Assembly (NCBI RefSeq): GCF_900496995.4
Contig: NC_044020.1
Coordinates: 14,836,001-14,900,000 of the forward strand
Length of the DNA stretch: 64,000 bases
Source: Aquila chrysaetos chrysaetos
Lineage: Eukaryota; Chordata; Aves; Accipitriformes; Accipitridae
Direction: 5' to 3'
The translations under genes were made by a program, and so were the position numbers. The first letter of the stretch is position 1. Each line of letters opens with the position of its first letter. Of the stretch, positions 35,881 to 47,396 are shown piece by piece. Below the pieces are notes generated by a model. The model was given only the letters and a program-made list of their open reading frames with translations, did no database searches and had not been told where the DNA came from.

Positions 35881-38800
35881 GGCACTCCGGTGGATTTGGA
35901 TAGCTTTCTTTGAAAGAATGAAGATAAATTGGTTCTACATGAGGGCTAGAGAAGTGAATTTCTCCTTTTTATCTTGAATTAGACCTAAGAAAAATAACTG
36001 AACCCCTGCCTTGTGTGAGTGGTTCTCTCAGACTTCTGATGTCACTATTTTGGGTTAAATTTTTAGTGAAACTACAGCACAATGCTCCTATGTACCAGGT
36101 AAGTTCTCTAAACACTAGGTAAAAGTCACGTTCACTGTCTCCTTCAGGTCAGCAAATAACAACTAAATTGTGCTAAGGAGAAGAGTTTAAACAGAAGGTA
36201 ATGTATTCTCCCTATGTGCATGGGGCAGGAGGGATAACATGAACTTCTGACTCTTCCTCAAAACTATCTGGAGCAGAGCTCGCTCTGTTTTGTGTGCTCT
36301 GCGAAGACCAGAAAGATCCTGGAATATGAATAGAAGACAACCTATTTTCTAGATACTGATGTGTCTTGGGCATGTGATGGGTACAGAGCAAGCAGCTGAA
36401 GTGCTTTTGGAAGAACACAGCAGCTCTGAGGTTGGAGAACTTGGTTTTTACAGGATTAGGCAACAGCTGAGGAAAGTTTCTGGAGAGATGTATATTGGAG
36501 TAGTTACCTTTTTGGGGGACAAAAACAGTCAAACGGTGACTTTCCAAAGGTTCATTCTGCAAATTAATAATAGCTAATAGCAATGTCAGAAAGAGGAGCC
36601 AGGATAACTGTGTGCCCTTCCGTAACTATTGACACCTTTTAAAGATGATACTGCGCTGAGAAATGGAGCCTTTCCTTGCAGTGCTTTAAGACCTGCCTCA
36701 TCAAAATACACAAACAAGTGTTTAATCTGAGGTGTTGGCAGTGAATCTCTCTATCGCTTTTCACAATTGCTATCGTGATGGATTCGAGTCCGCAAAGCCA
36801 GACTCCCGCTGAGCACTTCTTTGTGTCACAAGATGGCAGTGCAGAGCAGTTTTGCAAATACAGCCCTTTGTAATGGTTGAAGGGCAAATTTTTCCTGGAG
36901 AAGTTTGTGATTTCTCGGTGACTCTTCAGAAGTTAGGTTTTCCTCAGAATCAGCCCTGAGAACTGGAAAACTTGAAAACTTCCTACAGTTACAGCATGAA
37001 GTTACGCTTTCTTGAAATTATTCTTATGCAAGTCTATTTTTAAAAAATCGCAATAGGCAGTATTTTACAGGTATGTTGAAGACAGGAAAAAGACCCAGCA
37101 GAAATTCAGCAGTAATGGCAGTGGAAAAATCTAGCCAATATCACCAGAGTAAGCAATAAGTCCCTATATCGATTTACTCGATTAGAGTTGTCAACTGAAT
37201 GTATCTTTATTTATTCATTTCTGTGGGGCTGATATATCATCTTGAACCGGTATTAAAATGCTGGGACTTAACATCAGTGGATTCAGGCAGCTTAAGACCA
37301 AGAGGTACAAAGAGAAGTTGGAGAAACTGTTGTAGCTGAATTGCCAGAAGGGAATGCAGACCAGATCATCTCTAGAAGATGAGGAACTAGAATTGCTGCA
37401 ACAAAGCGTGTAACAGAAATAGCAGATTTTACTTGCAAAATTTTTGGCGGGCTCCAGTATAAAAGGTTACCGAACACTGTTAGGCAAGTCCCTACTCTTC
37501 CTCAGGGGACGGAGGGACTGACAGAGAAGGCTTTTCTCTTTGCTACAGACCTTGCTCTGTCAAAACCACTCAAAACAACAGGACCGAAGAATTAATTCAA
37601 ACCCGCTAAGATTAAGATTGGTGGCTATAGTTAGGGACCACTACGTGAGACCTTTAATGCTAGGCAATCTCACTGGCTGATTACACTAAGCTCAAAGGTG
37701 ACATCCTCTAACAGCATACTCATGTTCAAATTTTTGGCTCCCCTCTCTGTATGCTGCAGTTGGCAACACAAATGATCCACAGGGAAGAAACGAGTGTCCG
37801 TGGGGGGCTGCAGGAACAAGCCCCCCTAGCTGCTGCCTCTCCGCTGGCGGGTCCTACCACTTGCTTTCTCTCCCCACTCTGCCTCCTCTCCTCTCTCCCT
37901 CTGTTGTGGCATGGGAGATGCATGGCAGAATTTGCTCGTAATCTGGAGAAATATATTTGTAGATGATTCTGCCTATTTGCTAATTTGTGACATTTACAAT
38001 GTTGAAGAGCAGCACTCTTGGGCACATATTGACATTTAATTAGTGAAATTATGGTGTGTTGGCTAGATCTAAATATCAATTTATTAAGGTAATATGTGGG
38101 TAATTTATCATGTAATGTATGTTCCATACTAGATTTAAAAATGAAAAAGAATAAAAATAATAATAACTTAAAAAACACTCAAAAAATGGGTGAGCTACCA
38201 TATGGCTAGCTACTGTAGCATAATAGAATAACAAGTATAGTTAATTATGTCAAGCAAGAATGTGTTAGAGAATCCATTTAAATAATCACAGACCACACTG
38301 TAATCACCAGTATCTGTTTACAGATACTTTGCATGGATTTCCCGTTCACGCATTCCTCTACTTGGGATCCTCTGTGCAAATCAGCTGTAAGTCAAAAAGC
38401 TTTAGAATGGCTCAGTGTTAACAAAATAAACCTATTCGAGAGTGTTAAATAAAGCTTGGCAAATGACTGTGGCTATTTGCTATACACCCAGTTGAGCTCA
38501 TCAATTCAACATGTGTCCAAGCTCTTTTCACTAAATAAGGTCAAAATTCTGCACTCCATTCGGCGCTGTGTTCAGTGTGTGTCCTGACATCAGTGGAAGC
38601 CCTCTGTACGATGCAGCCATAGACTGTGCAATTGATACTGAGCTGCTTGAGCTGGAGACTTCTACAAAGGGGGAAGTGTCTCGTTTCCCAGAGACAGCCA
38701 GTATGTTGGCCTATCTTCTACAATCTAGCCAGGCAACGAGCTAATCAAGCTAGGAGTAGCAAGAGGGACAAGAAAGTGGGAAGCTGTAGCAAAGCACAAG

Positions 38801-41800
38801 CTGGATGGCATAGGCTAAATGCCTGCTGAACAGCTTTTCTGTGATTGTAAATGAAAGAGCAGTTTCTCTCAATGGTGGGTCTATTTAAGCAAAACAAACT
38901 TACTTGAGTGCTGCTCTCTAGGGGTCAGATCATTTAGAAAATGAGTGATGCTGGTGAGAGTTGAAGACATCAGAGTGTTGAGTGCTAGCACGTCATAAAA
39001 CTGAGCTGAAAATAGATTGTAGGTAGCGACAGATTCCATTAATCCACACCAACAACCTTATCCCTTGTATGCTTTAATTAGTGTTGCAGAGCAACCAAAT
39101 AATTCCGTTCAAGTAAGCACCCAGAAGTCTTGTTGATTATCTGAACTACAGCTGCATCTGCAAAACTGGGCTGGAAGTCTCCAGGGGACATGCTTTTCAT
39201 TAGATTTCTAATATTTCCCTTTACTAGTCAGGCTGGAAAGATGAGAGCATCCTGCCCTTGCTCCTGGTCCCAGCCAGAGCCAAGAAATAAGAGAAGCATG
39301 TGAAAATTAAAGGGGTGTGTGGAAGAATAACGAAGTCCCTCTTACCAAACCTTAAAAACATTTAATGTTGGATTTCATGAAAGAAAAAGGATCGATCCAT
39401 CCTGTATTTATCTGCTTAGGTTCAGCCATTCCTAGGACTTTGCTAACATCAACAGGCTCATCACCAGAGAGATGTGCTCATTTCTCACCAATGACCTTGC
39501 TAAATGTTAAACTTTTTATACTCTCTTCGGCAGCAGATGGCTTCTCTTTCTAATTGCAGTGTTGTCAACTGCATCAGTAAACATAATACAGATTATAAAC
39601 AGATACTTGGGATTAGGATAGTCTGAGTATATTAACGCTATTTGGAAGGGGTATGGCCAAGTAAACAAATTATCAGCATATTTCATAGAGGCCATCCAAC
39701 CAACAAAGAGATCTGTAACCAAGAGGATGATCTGCATGAAGAGATTTAAACTAATGTATGTACTTTACTTAAAATTAGCTTGGAAACTTCACTTGAAAGA
39801 GGGCTTAATGATTTCATTTTCTGACGTACAACTAATCCTACATGTCAGAGCTGAGTAAACCAGCTCTGCTTGATGTAAATTGCCAGCTTGATCTGCTGCT
39901 ACTAATATGTAGACACCCTGAAGGACATTATATCTAAGTTATAATTTTTCTTTCTTTGCATCTGACTGGCTAATATAATGAATGGTGTTAACATTTCCCT
40001 TTTTTTATTCCATTTTCTCATTTTACACAGCTCACCTGCTGTCCACTTAATTTTCCCGTTGGTTTGGATACTCTACTTGGGCAAGACTGTCTCTTTCTCA
40101 GAGGGAAAGGAAAGTCCCTTGATCTCTCTCACTATGATTCAAAGAACAAAGTTGTCATTCCCCTCCCTAAGGTTGTGGGTTGATCACCTTTGGTTTCATC
40201 AGGCATAGTGTCCAGTAGTACCTTTGTGTGTAAAAGGCATGCATATACTCCCTCAGTTTTGTTTGACTTGAGAAACCCAGTTAACATGAAAGGGCTGGCA
40301 TAGAAAACTGAGGGAAGAATGGCAAGAAGAGTTTTCCCTTTTACTTTTTGTAAGGTAAATCTATTCTCCTGACTAAATGAACCTGAGAGCTTATGCAAAG
40401 CTTATTTTTAATCAGCGTCAGGGACCAAAGTGAACTAAGAATTGACTGTGTGTGTCAGTCAAATGTGCTGGATCTGAAGGTGCTAGAAAAAGTAACATTT
40501 CCACTCCTAACCTTCCCTGGCACCTCCTTTAGTCAGCACCCAGTTTAAAGAAGGAAATTCACCCTGTGATATAAATTTTAGTAATAAATTTTCTCTTGTG
40601 GGGTGGTTTTGATCATAACATTTAGTGAAAAGAAAATCAGATGCAAGATATAGAAAACATACTGCTATGCGCATTTACTTTTGGCAAGAAATTTATATTA
40701 TGCACTTGGCAAAACAAATTATAATAAATGGCCACCTATGTCTTTATCCTATACTCTTATTAATCTTATGCCTCTGCAGCCACTGTATGCATGCTAGAGA
40801 TTTGTAAGGAGACTCTGCAGCAACTGAAATCATGAAGATTAACTGAGATATTAGTGTGAAATCAAACTGATGTTGATTAGTAACTGCAGCATCTGGAATA
40901 AGCGTGGAGTTGGACTGGGAGAGAGCAGGAGGTTTGTTTGGTATTCTCCCAGCGTTATAATTGTTGGGATGCATTTTTCAGTCCTATTAAGAGGCAAATG
41001 CCTTGATGAGATTTTGTCTTTAGGAAGCTTTGGGCCAGAAAGAGGAGTTTAATCGATTTCTGCCCAATCAAAATCTGGCCATTTGAACCAAGAAATCTAG
41101 TTGCACTACACAGGGGATAAATTTTGACTTGCTCTGTAAAGCTTGGCTTGCTGCTTTTAACAACATTTTACAATATTTGGTTCTCTCTCCAGAGTTTCTC
41201 AAAATGCTTCTGTCTGGGACGCAATGTGCACATAGCATGCATTAAGGCACTATATTCTATTTTAATCCCTAGATAGCACAACTGCAACATGAATGATACT
41301 GTTGATTCTAACTAATGCTAGGCAGAGTGAGTTTCTGAATGTATGAACTGACTTAATGAAACCTTAACCAAGAAAATATGGGGAGGAAACCAGGTGAGGC
41401 TGGCAGCATTTTATACTTCATCTCAGGTGGGCTGTCAGAGAAAATAGGTGCCCATCTCCCAACAGGTGTCCCCTTCCAAAGTTTTAGACTCTATATTTTT
41501 GGGCTACTCCCAAAATACCCAGCTGTGTCATGCTTGGAGTTAGACCTGAAAGCAGCCCAAACTGGCTCACGTCCTCCTGTAGAAGGAAAGGTGCAGGTAC
41601 AGCAGGTAAACCAGTCTGCAAGCATCGAGTTCTGCACACTCTGAGCACTACATGTTGCACAGAGCTTCATGTAACAGTACGAATAACATTTGTGGGTCCT
41701 GATTTGTAAGCCAAGAGCTCTGCTTCCCAGAAATACTATGCAATCACTATGGGCATGAAACAAATAAGATTACTTCACTGGCATGGGTTGGTATACCCAC

Positions 41801-42406
41801 AGCATATACTGTTAGATTTCTTCCTGTAGAAGAAAGTTAGTTCCGAGGTATTTGTGGTCTTTGGAAGGGGAAAAGGGGAATTAGATGTTATATGTTGTGT
41901 TGTTTTGTATTGTTTTTGTTTTGAGGCCAAAAGTGGTCATTATAATAATTTAATCAGATCTTCTGCATAAGTCAAGCCAAAGAATCCAGCCACTAATAGC
42001 TGCATCAAACTTGCAGCTTCTGGTTGGGTTATATTTTAGAAACACATCCAGAAAAAATGATATGTTTTTGGAAATGGCTTACCATCTGGAAGTTGGGAGG
42101 ACAGTACAGACAGCATGTGTTAGGGGGGAATAGATTAAAGGAATAGATTAAACTACTACTTTTTTTTTTCTTTTTTATTTTTTATAAACTTCCAAACTTT
42201 GAAATATACTTAGATATAGATAGGCAACTCATTGTTTTACAAATAAGCTGAGCGCTGCATTTATAAATTAATCAAGGTTTCTGCGATCCTGGATCTAGGG
42301 TGGTCTGCCTTTCAGGGGGGATGTGCCTGTGTGATATTCTGATGTCTGATGGGGAATGAACACATGCTATAAGCCATAGTAGAAATGCTGTTTCCTCTAC
42401 CCAGGT

Positions 42407-42460
42407 TCTTATCTATCTACCTAGCTTCTTATCTATCTACCTATCTATCTATCTATTTCT
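42407..42460 (+). repeat. (TCTA)n microsatellite
   Basis: TATC/TCTA tetranucleotide units, interrupted by CCTAGCTTCT, so the array consists of two similar blocks each beginning TTCTTATCTATCTACCTA. Likely polymorphic. Confidence 0.92.
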
Positions 42461-43618
42461 ATTAATACTTAAAGATATGAAGCATATGTACCTCCTACCT
42501 GCTAGGCTCTCTCCCCAAAATGAGTACATACGTTAAACTTTCGGGGGCAAGAAGTACTAAAGGCATAGGTATTTGCATGCAACTGCTCCTGCATGCTCTC
42601 TCTCGCACACAGTGTGATAAACGGTAGCTAGTGCAGTAACAAATGCTATAGACTTGGTAGGATTAGCTCCAAGTATTCAGTGATCACCAGAAACTAGGTT
42701 AAAACTCAGGATTTATTTTTATTTTAATTTAGGAGAAGAATACATTTTTCTAGCTAGTTTTTGAGCTTAAATAGGTGACATATGTTCCCCTTTGTTCTAG
42801 AACAACAAATGCTAAATTACTCTTGGTTAAAAATGAAAAAAAAATTAAAAGCTGAGATCCTTCTAACCTAAACTGCTGTAGCAGTTTTTTAAGGAAAACA
42901 TTAAAATAATGCATGAGCCGGCAACAGTCCGGTTTAGGACAGAAAGTGAGAAACCATTTAGTGTCCCACATGTTACAGATGATAATTGTCTCAAAAGCAT
43001 CTATTTTCACCTTCAGAAAAAGATGAGAGCTTTCATGTATTCAGAGGAAAGAGACATCAAAGAGCATTAGTATCACAGTTCAGGTAAATGAGCGTATTTG
43101 TTCTCTTGTTCAGAGATTGTGCTTGTAAACAGCAGCCCACAGAAGCAGTTTGCTACACCTTTCCAGCAGATGAATACCTTTCTTGTTTAATGGATTCTAG
43201 GTTGATTGAAGTTGAACAACCCTGAATTTCCAAGGTTGCTTTAATTTCTGATGACCTTCAAGGAACGCCACATAGCAGGAACATAGTATTTATGTCACCT
43301 GTAATAGGTATCTTTTTAATAGTTTGGTCGTTCCCCAGAGTCAGTGGCATTCTTGCCATTGACTATGTTTGAAGCTTCAGTGAACCCTAATTTTTCTGGC
43401 TGCTGAGTTAAAGAAATCACCTGGGGGGAATTGGGAAGCATCTCCCTTATCTGCAAGTGGACAGAACAATACCATCATCGCTCAGATAGTGCAAAGCTAG
43501 TAGCTCTGAAGTGGCTGCTTTGCAGAAAAAGTCCTTTTCTTCCTCATCTCATATAAGAGTAAAAATAAGTGCATGGACCATAAAATGGAATTATGCACAG
43601 GGTTAGTAGTTTGTTCAC

Positions 43619-43642
43619 TTCCAATAAGTTCACTTATTGGAA
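43619..43642. other. Perfect 10-bp hairpin
   Basis: TTCCAATAAG (43619-43628), loop TTCA, CTTATTGGAA (43633-43642). Each arm carries a CCAAT/ATTGG box, so a CCAAT-binding factor could in principle use either orientation. Confidence 0.85.
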
Positions 43643-45208
43643 AGGAAAACTTGGAATGAACTTGCCTTTTCGTTGTTTTTTTAATTGTTGTTGTTGGGTT
43701 TTGGTTTTAAGTCTCCAGTTACACATTTTAAGATTTTCTTGTAAAATGACTCAAATGTTGTTTCATAACATTTAACTCCTAGTGTGAAATTTTCTTAATC
43801 CAGCAGGATGGCTGCTGTAGCTGTGCTCCCTTCCCCTGCTATGGCGAAGGGGTTAAAGTCCTAGTGCCAATTCTCTTATTTGCAACAGTGGTCAAATTGC
43901 AGCTTGTCACTTGAAGGCATTCTGCAAAATTGATTATTCTGTTAATATCCTCAGCCCACATGATGTAAATGCCCTGGACAGTATAATATATTGATTCATT
44001 ATTCTGCTGAGAGGCAGCTACTGTCTCCCAGAAATTTTTGTTACTGCAACCTGGATCTATATTGAAGGAAACTTTTATGGACATTATTTACACTATTGCT
44101 AGCACAGGAATGGTCAGTGAAATACAGGCAAGCAACCTATTTTCAGCGCACTCTGCCTAAGCATCAGCATGAGAGTCCTAGGATATGGGTATGTGTATAC
44201 TGTTAAATAAAAGATAGAGAGAGGGTTCTTGCCCTGACCCTCTGATTCCCAGTGCTCCTTGATTACTCACTCTCTTGCCGGCTCTGGTTTGGACTGTTCC
44301 AGTTAGCTGTTGCAAACAACTGTGTGATTCAGTGGGTTCATCCTGCACAGGGTGGGTGGAAGTCAGAAAGTGCCTCTTTGCCTTGGGTCAATCCCTGATC
44401 GTGCTCTATTTAGCAGTTTATTTATAGCCAGTATCCCAAGACCCAATTGACTCTGGGTTCTCCAAAATTGACTCTAGGTAAGTATGAAGATGGAGTTAAA
44501 TTCTCTGCTGACTGCTACAGCTTACCTAAAGAAACTAGCATACAAAACAATAAAAAGACAGTTCTGTCTGCATTAAAGTAAGACTGCCTGGAAACATGCT
44601 GGTTGGTGACACCTCCTGTAAAATTATGAACTAATTAATCTTGTGGCATCCATGTGAAAAATGTGTCCTGAATTAAGAAACTCATCTAACCCAATTACTT
44701 TTTTGCGTTTTGACTAAGGACTTAAATAACTAGTTATGATACCCAAATTCAGTTTACAAATGGCCAGAGTTGTAGAACAGTGCTAAATTTAAATTCTAAC
44801 CCTATTTCTCAGGGTGTTTTTTAAATAGCTTTTCAGTGAAGGTAACTATAATGAAGCTGTAAAACTTTGTATTTTGTGAGCTTAGTATATTGCCTATAAT
44901 CCTAAGGTCGCATTAACCCATAATCTTTCAACATTCAAATGCTATTTTCTTTAAATAGGTTTATAGGAAAGTAAGTACCTGGCAGTCACAAAGAAATTTG
45001 CTTTGAAGTGGGTTTTTTGCTGATCCGCTTCACAGCAAGGTACATCCTTTCTTCTCAACTTTATTGTTGTCACCACGTTAACTTATGCAAAGCAAATATA
45101 GGGTGTACGCAGCAGCTAAGTTTCATTAGCATGTCAGGCAATGTAATATGCTTATATTTTTGGCATAAAACATTTTTTCAGGTTGAAAAGCAAGTTTGGG
45201 CAGGTTCA

Positions 45209-45272
45209 GATGCTAGCCAAACTGTGGATCATGAGCCTTGGATGCTAGACAAACTGTGGACTGTGAGCTATG
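45209..45272 (+). repeat. Tandem duplication, 32-bp unit
   Basis: Two adjacent 32-bp copies (45209-45240, 45241-45272), both starting GATGCTAG and containing CAAACTGTGGA and TGAGC, match at 26 of 32 positions. An old local duplication, absent elsewhere in the window. Confidence 0.88.
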
Positions 45273-46577
45273 GCTAAGGGCCAACCTACAGTAGATGGTC
45301 ACTGTGGTGGAGGTCCAGACACCGAGGTTGGGAATGTGGGCAGTGATATTTTGATCCAGCAGACAGGATCTTCTCACTCACTGCCTAATGCAGTCCCTCA
45401 TGGAGCAAGGTGTTTTGGAAGCTCCTTCCTTGGGATATGGAGGATTCCACAAGCTCCTTGTGCTTGTGCACTGGATGTTGTTATGCTCCACTCTAGTATC
45501 CTCCATGCAGCCCGGTTTGTGCATCCTAACCAGTAAACTGAAGCACAGTCCTGCAAGCCTTCTCCCTGCAGGGTTTATGTGGAAGTCGGCAGGCTTTGCT
45601 TGTTGTGAGTTTGCTGGCTTGGAACATCAGAAAACAAAAAGCAGTTTATGAATACCATGCAAATTATGTCATACAAAAGTGACTAGTAACCAGATGATTC
45701 ACTGCAAATGCATTGGTAGGTTTGGTGTTTGTCTATTTTTTTTTTTCCAGCTGAGCTGAGAGAGGGTTTATTGTAGGAGCCTGAGAATTGCTCACATCCG
45801 AGAGATTTTTGGATCATGTCTGCTCTTCCAAGTACGTGGCTTAGCAGTGGAACAGGAGATGAGGCATTCCACCTCCTGAGAGCTGTTCACGTTTCTGTTA
45901 CTGTGCTCTTGTAGTTGTGGAACAGTCATTTGTCATGTCATCTTTCCCTATGATTACAGTGACAATGATCATTACTGGCTACAGATTTGCTGGGGAGTAG
46001 GAGGGAAGGATAAAAAGGGGTTAAATTTTCTGTTTAACATTCCTCTGCCATACTGTTAGGAACATACACAATTCCAGCTAGAGATCTGCTTTCTCCTGCT
46101 CCTCACTCTAGAGAAGATGGGGTTATGCATAGGATTTTGGTTTCTCACCCCATTGGCAACCTCCCTCTGTAACATCACCTGTCCCCTGTGCTGTTCTGGA
46201 AATCTCTAGTGCCAGACGAGGGAGCAGCAATCTCATATCTTATCATATCATAGCTGCAGTTTCCTGCCCTCACTTTCCTGTGGTCAGTGCCACTTCAGGG
46301 GGTGGCATGTCACTTGATCATTTGATGTGAGAGGAAAGTTTTTGGAAATCTGAGATTTCTGGAGAAAGGCAGAGCAGCCTTGGGGAAGGAAAATGAGGTT
46401 AAGGTCCCTCTAGTGCTGTGGGTGCTGATGACGTTATGTCAAGAGGCCCTGTGGTATGTCCTCTATGTCCAGTATGAGCCATTGCAATGGATGAATCTCT
46501 TCTACCTTACAGTGAACATTGAACATCACTGTCATGGGTGACAGCTAATGACAGCCCGTAGGGGAGTTTTACTGGGC

Positions 46578-46610
46578 TTTATTTAAGAACTGTCAAGGTT
46601 CTTAAATAAA
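46578..46610 (-). terminator. LTR poly(A) hairpin
   Basis: TTTATTTAAGAAC (46578-46590) and GTTCTTAAATAAA (46598-46610) form a perfect 13-bp stem around a 7-nt loop. The minus-strand AATAAA (complement of TTTATT at 46578-46583) is the expected LTR poly(A) signal. Because the stem is palindromic a second AATAAA appears on the plus strand at 46605-46610, so it could end transcripts in both directions. Some retroviruses present their poly(A) signal in a hairpin. Whether that applies here is inference. Confidence 0.6.
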
Positions 46611-46629
46611 CTTTCAGCTTTTAAAAACT

Positions 46630-46710
46630 TAAAAAAAACAAAACAAACAAACAACCCCCCCCAAAAAAAAACCCGACCCCCAAAACCCCAACACCAAAAC
46701 CAACACAAAC
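46630..46710 (+). repeat. A/C-rich low-complexity tract inside LTR
   Basis: Almost pure A and C (CAAAACAAACAAAC, then CCCCAAAA-like blocks). On the LTR sense strand it is T/G-rich, between the U3 body and the poly(A) region, probably expanded by slippage. Confidence 0.85.
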
Positions 46711-47396
46711 TTTTACACAAGCTTTTACCCTCCTTGATTTTCTTTCTTACTCACATGGTCCCCCCATCAGTGTTACATTCACTGGGTCTCAACTTCCCTT
46801 CCCCGTGGGGAGGTTGCTGTTGGTCTGGGAAGGTTGGGCAGAAAGTCATGGTGCTTCATGCTGTGCTGCTGCTTCCAGTTGCCAGTCTTAGGTGTTACTG
46901 GCCAACTCCCCTGGGCCTCTCCCAGCATTTGTCTCCACACAGCTCATTGATCTCCTGGATCTTCCACCACTTCTAGGATCTTCCTCCAGCCAGGATCTTC
47001 ACCTTCTTCTTTCCAGGCCCTCTTCTTCTCTCCAAGACCACTGTTTCTCTATAGGAACTCTTCTTTTTTGACTTCTTTCTGAAACCATACATTCCTGATT
47101 GTCCCAATCTAAACAGTGTGTGTGAAGAAGCACAATGTGTGGTCAGCCTCCTAACTGGTGGTTCTGTCTCATGTCTCTTTCTTGATTGAAGGATTTGGGA
47201 TGTGCCACTTCAGTTTAGTCCAGGTATTTTCACAATCTACAACAGGCTGCCTTTGTTGCAGCTAGCAAATATCAGGCTGCCACTGGAGATTCAAAAGTTC
47301 GGTTTTGGGCATTCACCCACCCAGCCACCAACACAAACTCAACTACCTGCTGCCTGTTAGCGTTCACAATTTAAGCTATTTTTTTAACCTATGACA

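Larger units (their letters stand above)
31925..42406. other. Long gene-free stretch, partly regulatory-like
   Basis: No supportable gene. Features inside: a local duplication at 33730-33766 beside a palindrome at 33781-33800, an 11-C run at 35395-35405, a (TTTG)n tract at about 35852-35880, and AT-rich unique segments at 37.94-38.56 kb and 38.99-39.13 kb dense in homeobox- and forkhead-like motifs (TTTAATTAG, GTTAACAAAATAAAC). A TATAAAAG lies at 37458-37465 after GGCGGGCTCC. A GC-richer block at 37.78-37.91 kb includes a 40-base pyrimidine tract. Confidence 0.45.
42461..46529. other. Gene-free stretch
   Basis: No supportable gene. It holds a 10-bp hairpin at 43619-43642 and a 32-bp tandem duplication at 45209-45272. 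The segment 43.89-44.08 kb is AT-rich and unique. Frames up to 90 codons are unremarkable. Confidence 0.5.
46530..47396 (-). mobile_element. Second solo LTR of an avian endogenous retrovirus (ERVL-like)
   Basis: An 867-bp element runs from TGTCATGGGT (46530) to ACCTATGACA (ending 47396), inverted ends matching at 9 of 10 bases. Read on the minus strand it starts TGTCATAGGTTAAAA, contains CCCAACCTTCCCAGACCAAC and CAGCAACCTCCCCACGGGG, then a T/G-rich block, AAAGCTGAAAGTTT, an AAATAAAGC poly(A) signal, AAAACTCCCCTACGGGCTGT and GTCACCCATGACA. This order matches a bird LTR family I recognise. The flanking 5-mers ATCAC (46525-46529) and GTTAC (47397-47401) match at three of five, compatible with a decayed target duplication. 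No internal genes remain. No clear TATA box is seen. The decayed ends suggest it is older than the 17-kb LTR. Confidence 0.85.

Noticed and set aside
36778..36800. tRNA T-loop-like GGATTCGAGTCC
   Set aside because: No A-box, anticodon arm or acceptor stem around it.
37726..38178. 150-codon minus-strand frame
   Set aside because: Runs from poly-Phe encoded by A/T-rich DNA through a GC-rich patch. Composition changes along it follow the DNA and not a protein fold.
46630..46710. CCCCAAAA-like units resembling telomeric DNA
   Set aside because: Irregular units inside an LTR, not the vertebrate TTAGGG repeat. Explained as low complexity.
46734..46976. 80-codon frame
   Set aside because: Lies inside the second LTR and is antisense to it, so it is a by-product of the repeat.
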